Shown here piece after piece: positions 6,919 to 10,580 of a stretch of DNA of 10,580 nucleotides. The number at the start of each line of letters is the position of its first letter. Position 1 is the stretch's first letter. The translations under genes and the position numbers were made by a program. The notes below the pieces were generated by a model. It did not search any database and had not been told where the DNA came from. It was given only the letters and a program-made list of their open reading frames with translations. Origin of the DNA: Clostridia bacterium (GTDB lineage: Bacteria; Bacillota; Clostridia; TANB77; UBA1234); contig CAADXZ010000091.1 in the NCBI GenBank assembly GCA_900753135.1, forward strand, positions 1 to 10,580, read 5' to 3'.

Positions 6919-8026
6919 ATGTTTGAACTTGAAGATGCAAAACTTGAACTTAAAGAACTTGAAAAAAGACTAAACGAATTGGGTGAATCTCTTTGACATA
7001 GATAAAAAAAAGAAGCAAGTTGAAGAACTAGAAGAACAAACAAAAGCAAATGAATTTTGGTCTGATATGGAAAAATCGGCTAAAGTACTACAAGAGATTA
7101 AACTTTTGAAGGATAAAATAGATGGAATAAAAAAGACAAAGTTACTTATAGAAGATACAAACGTTTTAATAGAGCTAGGAAATGAAGCTAATGATGAAAG
7201 TGTAATTTCGGAAGTGAAACAAAATGTAAAAACAATTTCTAAAGATATAGATAGAATGGAGATAGAAAATTTGCTATCTGGTAAACATGACAGAGACAAT
7301 GCAATTATAACAATTCATCCTGGTGCTGGTGGAACGGAGTCACAAGATTGGGCAGAAATGCTTTATAGGATGTATTCAATGTGGTGCGAAAAGAACGGAT
7401 ATAAATTAGAAGAATTGGACTATCTTGAAGGAGATGGTGCAGGAATAAAGAGTGTCACATTTAGTGTAACAGGCCCAAATGCTTATGGATATTTAAAGTC
7501 AGAAAGTGGTGTGCATAGATTAGTTAGAATATCACCATTTGATTCAGCAGGAAGAAGACATACTTCATTTGCAGCTGTAGAAGTTATACCAGAAGTTTCT
7601 GATGATGTTAATGTTGAAATAAATCCAGAAGATCTAAAGATTGATACATACCGTTCAAGTGGTGCTGGTGGTCAGCATGTAAACAAAACAGAATCTGCAA
7701 TAAGAATTACACATATACCAACAAATATAGTAGTTTCATGCCAAACACAACGTTCACAAATACAAAACAGAGATAAAGCAATGAAAATGCTTATGTCCAA
7801 ACTTCTAGAATTAAAGGAGAAAGAAAATAAAGAAAGAATAGAAGATTTAAAAGGTGTTCAAAGGGAAATTGCATGGGGAAGCCAAATCCGTTCATATGTA
7901 TTTTGCCCATATACACTGGTAAAAGATCATAGGACTAACTATGAAACTGGAAATGTAGAAGCTGTCATGAATGGTGAAATAAATGGATTTATAGATGAGT
8001 ATTTAAAGAAAATGATAAAAGAGTAG
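6919..8026 (+). CDS. prfB: Peptide chain release factor 2, expressed through a +1 frameshift
   Basis: RF2 recognises UAA and UGA stops and triggers release of the finished protein. The ATG at 6919 opens 25 codons ending in CTT, then an in-frame TGA at 6994-6996. Reading resumes one base later at GAC (6995-6997), giving a joined protein of 368 residues. Read that way, the stop-codon recognition motif SPF is at 205-207 and the catalytic GGQ at 250-252, the same numbers as in E. coli RF2. The UGA at codon 26 also matches. SPF, together with this frameshift, separates it from RF1. Domain order is normal: helical domain 1, then HPGAGGTESQDWAEMLYRMY, SPF, GGQ and the C-terminal WGSQIRSYV region. 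It is preceded by its own promoter. No terminator separates it from the next gene, 32 bases on. Annotation pipelines that do not model the shift would call two broken ORFs. Confidence 0.97.
6981..6997 (+). other. Programmed +1 frameshift site of prfB
   Basis: The sequence GGGTGAATCTCTTTGAC contains the conserved slip codon CTT, the UGA stop and the following C, which together give low RF2 activity time to let the ribosome slip into the +1 frame (established RF2 autoregulation). The usual stimulating Shine-Dalgarno-like AGGGGG or GGAGGT, ending 3 bases before CTT, is degraded to GGTGAA. The best anti-Shine-Dalgarno match, GGGTGA (6981-6986), ends 4 bases before CTT and its register is shifted upstream. 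Confidence 0.93.
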
Positions 8027-8058
8027 AAATAAACTATTACAATGCAGGAGTTGAAGTA

Positions 8059-8865
8059 ATGGAAAATAATATTCTTGTTTCTATAATAATGTCTGAATAC
8101 AATACTGATGAGATGCTGCTAAAAGAATCTATAAGAAGTATGCTAGAACAGACGTATAAGAATTTTGAATTTATAATAGTTGATGATAAGGGAAGAAATA
8201 ACCTAAAAGAAATAGTAAAAAGCTTTAATGATGAGAGAATTAAAGTTGTTGAAAATGAAAAAAATAAAGGTCTAGTTTACTCTCTTAATAGAGCAATAGA
8301 AGAGGCAAATGGAAAGTATTTAGTGAGAATGGATACTGACGATTTTTCTTATAATGATAGGTTAAAAAAACAAGTTGATTTTATGGAGCAACATCCAGAG
8401 TATGCAGTAGTTGGCACGAGAGTGGATTATTATGATGGTGTCAATGTTTTTGCGGAGACTAAATTTTGCGGTGAAGTTACAAAAGAAATTTTGTCAAAAG
8501 GTTCTTCTAGTATTACTCATCCGTCTGTAATAATGAGAAAAGATGTAATTAAAGAAGTTGGCTGCTATCAGGATTATAATAGATGTGAAGATTATGCTTT
8601 ATGGATTGAATTGATACTTAATGGTTATAGATTATATGTAATGGAAGATAAATTGCTTAGATATCATTTGTCTTTAAGTGATTATTCAAAAAGAAAATTA
8701 TCAACTAGAAAAGGATTTTTTAAGTTATTGAGGGAGAAATATAGAAAGCTTAATCCTTCGATTACTAAATATTATTTACTTGTATGTAAGACTTTTATTG
8801 CTGGAATAGTACCATACAAGATAATGGCGAAATACCATGAACATAAATATGAAATTAAGGAGTGA
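8059..8865 (+). CDS. Family 2 glycosyltransferase
   Basis: This 268-residue protein has a GT-A fold start, LVSIIMSEYNTDEMLLKESIRSMLEQTY, shown here as LVSIIMSEYN followed by SIRSMLEQTY. It has a nucleotide-binding aspartate in IIVDDKG (D42/D43), the metal-binding DxD in MDTDD (92-95), HPSVIMRK and the CEDYALWI motif (E177/D178) that supplies the likely catalytic base. Such enzymes transfer a sugar from a nucleotide donor to a lipid-linked or growing surface glycan on the cytoplasmic side of the membrane. Donor and acceptor cannot be read from sequence. There is no clear transmembrane helix, although the stretch around 236-256 is fairly hydrophobic and may touch the membrane. AGGAG at 8046-8050 sets the start. 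It is the first of three adjacent glycosyltransferase genes, suggesting a capsule, exopolysaccharide or wall-glycan cluster that continues beyond the window. Confidence 0.9.
   Translation: MENNILVSIIMSEYNTDEMLLKESIRSMLEQTYKNFEFIIVDDKGRNNLKEIVKSFNDERIKVVENEKNKGLVYSLNRAIEEANGKYLVRMDTDDFSYNDRLKKQVDFMEQHPEYAVVGTRVDYYDGVNVFAETKFCGEVTKEILSKGSSSITHPSVIMRKDVIKEVGCYQDYNRCEDYALWIELILNGYRLYVMEDKLLRYHLSLSDYSKRKLSTRKGFFKLLREKYRKLNPSITKYYLLVCKTFIAGIVPYKIMAKYHEHKYEIKE
8857..8862 (+). promoter_or_regulatory. Ribosome binding site fixing the GT32-like start
   Basis: AAGGAG directly before the stop of the previous gene lies 7 bases from the ATG at 8870. It rules out the in-frame upstream ATG at 8837, which has no such site and would add 11 residues that do not belong to the family. 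Confidence 0.8.
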
Positions 8866-8869
8866 AAAT

Positions 8870-9604
8870 ATGATTCCTAAAATAATACATTACTGTTGGT
8901 TTGGCGGTAAAGAAATGCCTAAATTAGCTAAGAAGTGCTTGGCAAGTTGGAAAAAGTATTGTCCTGATTATGAAATTAAATGTTGGAATGAGAGTAATTT
9001 TGATATTAATTCTAATCAATATGTAAAAGAAGCTTATGAAAACAAGAAATATGCGTTTGTAACTGACTATGTGAGACTATATGCTTTATACAATTACGGT
9101 GGCGTGTACATGGATACAGATGTGGAAGTAATAAAAAATATAGATGCTTTCTTAGAATGCAAAGGTTTTACTAGCTTTGAAAGTACTAATCTTGTTCCTA
9201 CAGGAATTATTGCTTGTGAGAAAAAAATGCCTGTGATAAGTGAGTTACTTGAATACTACACTAATAAAAAGTTTGTTAATGTTGATGGAACATTTGATAC
9301 AACTCCAAATACGAAAACAATTACAGATACTTTTGTCAAATATGGGCTAATCCAAAACAATCAAAAGCAGATTATCAGAGATTTTACATTTTATGAAAGT
9401 GAATATTTTTGTCCAATTGATTGCAAGACTAAGGTAAAGAAAATTACTGCAAATACATATACAATACACTGGTTTTCAGGTTCATGGTTACCTCCTAAAG
9501 AAAAAGCAAAGTTGAAAATCTATGAAATAATGGGAAAAACTATAGGTGAAAATAACACAAAAAAGATTATTAACTTGTTGAAGGGAAAAAAGAATGAAAA
9601 ATAA
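8870..9604 (+). CDS. GT32-like glycosyltransferase, capsular polysaccharide type
   Basis: This 244-residue protein begins MIPKIIHYCWFGG, the characteristic start of bacterial GT32 (Och1-like, DXD-containing) sugar transferases found in capsule and exopolysaccharide loci. The core TDYVRLYALYNYGGVYMDTD contains the DxD metal and nucleotide-sugar binding site (D82, D84). The C-terminal TIHWFSGSW is the family's conserved His/Trp motif. The sugar donor is unknown; relatives include galactosyl- and mannosyltransferases. No signal peptide or membrane segment is seen, consistent with cytoplasmic assembly of repeat units. It starts 4 bases after the preceding glycosyltransferase and overlaps the next gene by 11 bases, so the three genes are translated as one unit. 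Confidence 0.9.
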   Translation: MIPKIIHYCWFGGKEMPKLAKKCLASWKKYCPDYEIKCWNESNFDINSNQYVKEAYENKKYAFVTDYVRLYALYNYGGVYMDTDVEVIKNIDAFLECKGFTSFESTNLVPTGIIACEKKMPVISELLEYYTNKKFVNVDGTFDTTPNTKTITDTFVKYGLIQNNQKQIIRDFTFYESEYFCPIDCKTKVKKITANTYTIHWFSGSWLPPKEKAKLKIYEIMGKTIGENNTKKIINLLKGKKNEK

Positions 9605-10580
9605 TAACGGATTGGTTTCTATAATAATACCTGTATATAATGCAGAATTATATCTTGAAAGATGCTTGAATTCTGCAATTTCACAAACTTATTCAAACAT
9701 TGAAGTTATATGCGTTAATGATGGCTCTAAAGATAATAGTTTAAAAATTATACAAGAATTTGAAAAGAAAGATAAAAGGGTGAAGTTAATAAATAAAATG
9801 AATGCTGGCGTAAGTGCTGCTAGAAATGACGGAATAAAGAATGCTAGCGGGGATTATATAATATTTGTTGATGCTGATGACTGGATAGATTCAAAAACAA
9901 TTGAGACATCACTTGAGTATGCAAATGAGTATAATGCAGAACTTGTTAAATATGCGTGTGTTCAGGAATTTAACGATTCTAAAAGAAAGGTTGTTTCGTG
10001 TGTGGTTTTCGATGAACCTAAGTATATTACTAGAAAAGATTTTGCAAGCGAGGTAGTTGACGATTTTATAAATTCTTATAATTATAACAGTGGTTGTTTA
10101 TTTCTTGTGAAATCCAGTGTTATATTAGAAAATAATATTCTATTTGACGAAACAACTTTTTATGTTGAAGATTTTGTATTTAACATTGATATATACAAAA
10201 ATATAAATGGTGTAGTGTATTTGCCATATACTTTTTATCATTATATGCATAATATGAACAGCATTACTACTAAGGTATCTGTTGACCATATAAAAAAGAA
10301 GATTCAAGATGCAATAAAAAATTATTCGAGGTTAATTGATTTTTGTGATACATTTGAGTGTTTAGATGATAAGAAAAGAAGACAGATTGAAAAAAGAATA
10401 AAAAATGAAGTGCTGATATGTATAAGAACTATATATCCGGCAAAAAAACTCTTAGAAAAAGAAAGCAGAATTGATATAATGCAATTTGCAATTGATGAGT
10501 GTAAAAAGAATAATCTGGATTTGGAGATAAACTCGAAAGAAAAATACGATTTTAAAAATTTAATACAATATAGATATTTA
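9594..10580 (+). CDS. Family 2 glycosyltransferase, 3' end outside window
   Basis: An open frame of 329 codons runs from the ATG at 9594 to the last base of the window with no stop, so the C-terminus is missing. The start has GAAGGG (9580-9585) 8 bases upstream and lies inside the end of the GT32-like gene. The GT2 fold is clear: GLVSIIIPVYNAELYLERCL, VICVNDGSKDNS with D43, NAGVSAARNDGI, GDYIIFVDADDW with the DxD at 93-96, and FYVEDFVF with E192/D193 as the probable catalytic base region. This type (EpsH/WcaA-like) extends surface polysaccharides; the substrate is unknown. The region after about 220 is charged and helical, as in longer members with a C-terminal extension. It continues the three-gene polysaccharide cluster. 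Confidence 0.92.
   Translation, partial: MKNNNGLVSIIIPVYNAELYLERCLNSAISQTYSNIEVICVNDGSKDNSLKIIQEFEKKDKRVKLINKMNAGVSAARNDGIKNASGDYIIFVDADDWIDSKTIETSLEYANEYNAELVKYACVQEFNDSKRKVVSCVVFDEPKYITRKDFASEVVDDFINSYNYNSGCLFLVKSSVILENNILFDETTFYVEDFVFNIDIYKNINGVVYLPYTFYHYMHNMNSITTKVSVDHIKKKIQDAIKNYSRLIDFCDTFECLDDKKRRQIEKRIKNEVLICIRTIYPAKKLLEKESRIDIMQFAIDECKKNNLDLEINSKEKYDFKNLIQYRYL

Noticed and set aside
6811..6996. Separate 61-residue ORF ahead of prfB
   Set aside because: Its first 36 codons overlap the rho terminator and the prfB promoter. Its last 25 codons are the RF2 N-terminus read before the +1 frameshift.
6983..8026. RF2 starting at the GTG at 6983 with no frameshift
   Set aside because: The GTG lies within the frameshift signal with no ribosome binding site. 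Joining from 6919 puts SPF and GGQ at the E. coli positions.
8837..8869. Upstream start of the GT32-like gene
   Set aside because: There is no ribosome binding site; the AAGGAG at 8857-8862 and the family start MIPKIIHYCW point to 8870.
1..10580. CRISPR arrays, tRNA or rRNA genes, insertion sequences, attachment sites
   Set aside because: No regularly spaced repeats, cloverleaf-like structures, transposase motifs or flanking duplications were found on reading either strand.

Overview
This AT-rich window, with strong AAGGAG-type ribosome binding sites and nearly back-to-back genes, looks like the chromosome of a Gram-positive anaerobe of the Clostridia type (inference; no marker here fixes a genus). 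UGA is a real stop codon: RF2 is encoded with its UGA-programmed frameshift, and the first glycosyltransferase ends in TGA. This excludes the Mycoplasma-type code. Every supported gene is on the + strand.

Layout. (1) 2-2240: the 3' part of an RluD-type pseudouridine synthase gene, cut by the window edge, followed 4 bases later by glgA (glycogen synthase). (2) 2241-2451: a gap with a 13-bp perfect hairpin, a 12-bp perfect palindrome and a plausible promoter. (3) 2452-5099: a tight three-gene run of an RsuA/RluB-type pseudouridine synthase, a leucine-rich-repeat plus transglutaminase-like protein with an intact Cys-His-Asp triad, and a 151-residue protein of unknown function. It ends at a strong intrinsic terminator (5203-5238). 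(4) 5274-6765: promoter, a leader of about 137 bases and rho, closed by a second terminator (6785-6829). (5) 6866-8026: a near-consensus promoter and prfB (RF2), whose reading frame is joined by a +1 frameshift at codon 26. (6) 8059-10580: three glycosyltransferase genes (GT2, GT32-like, GT2), spaced or overlapping as in one operon. The last is cut by the window end. No terminator separates them from prfB, so they may be read from the prfB promoter.

Together these are information-processing genes (two rRNA pseudouridine synthases, transcription termination factor, peptide release factor), one carbohydrate-storage gene, the start of a surface-polysaccharide cluster, and one small unfamiliar module (LRR/transglutaminase-like protein plus 151-residue partner). 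That module is the best candidate here for an undescribed system. The atypical RF2 frameshift signal and the structured rho leader are the next most interesting items.
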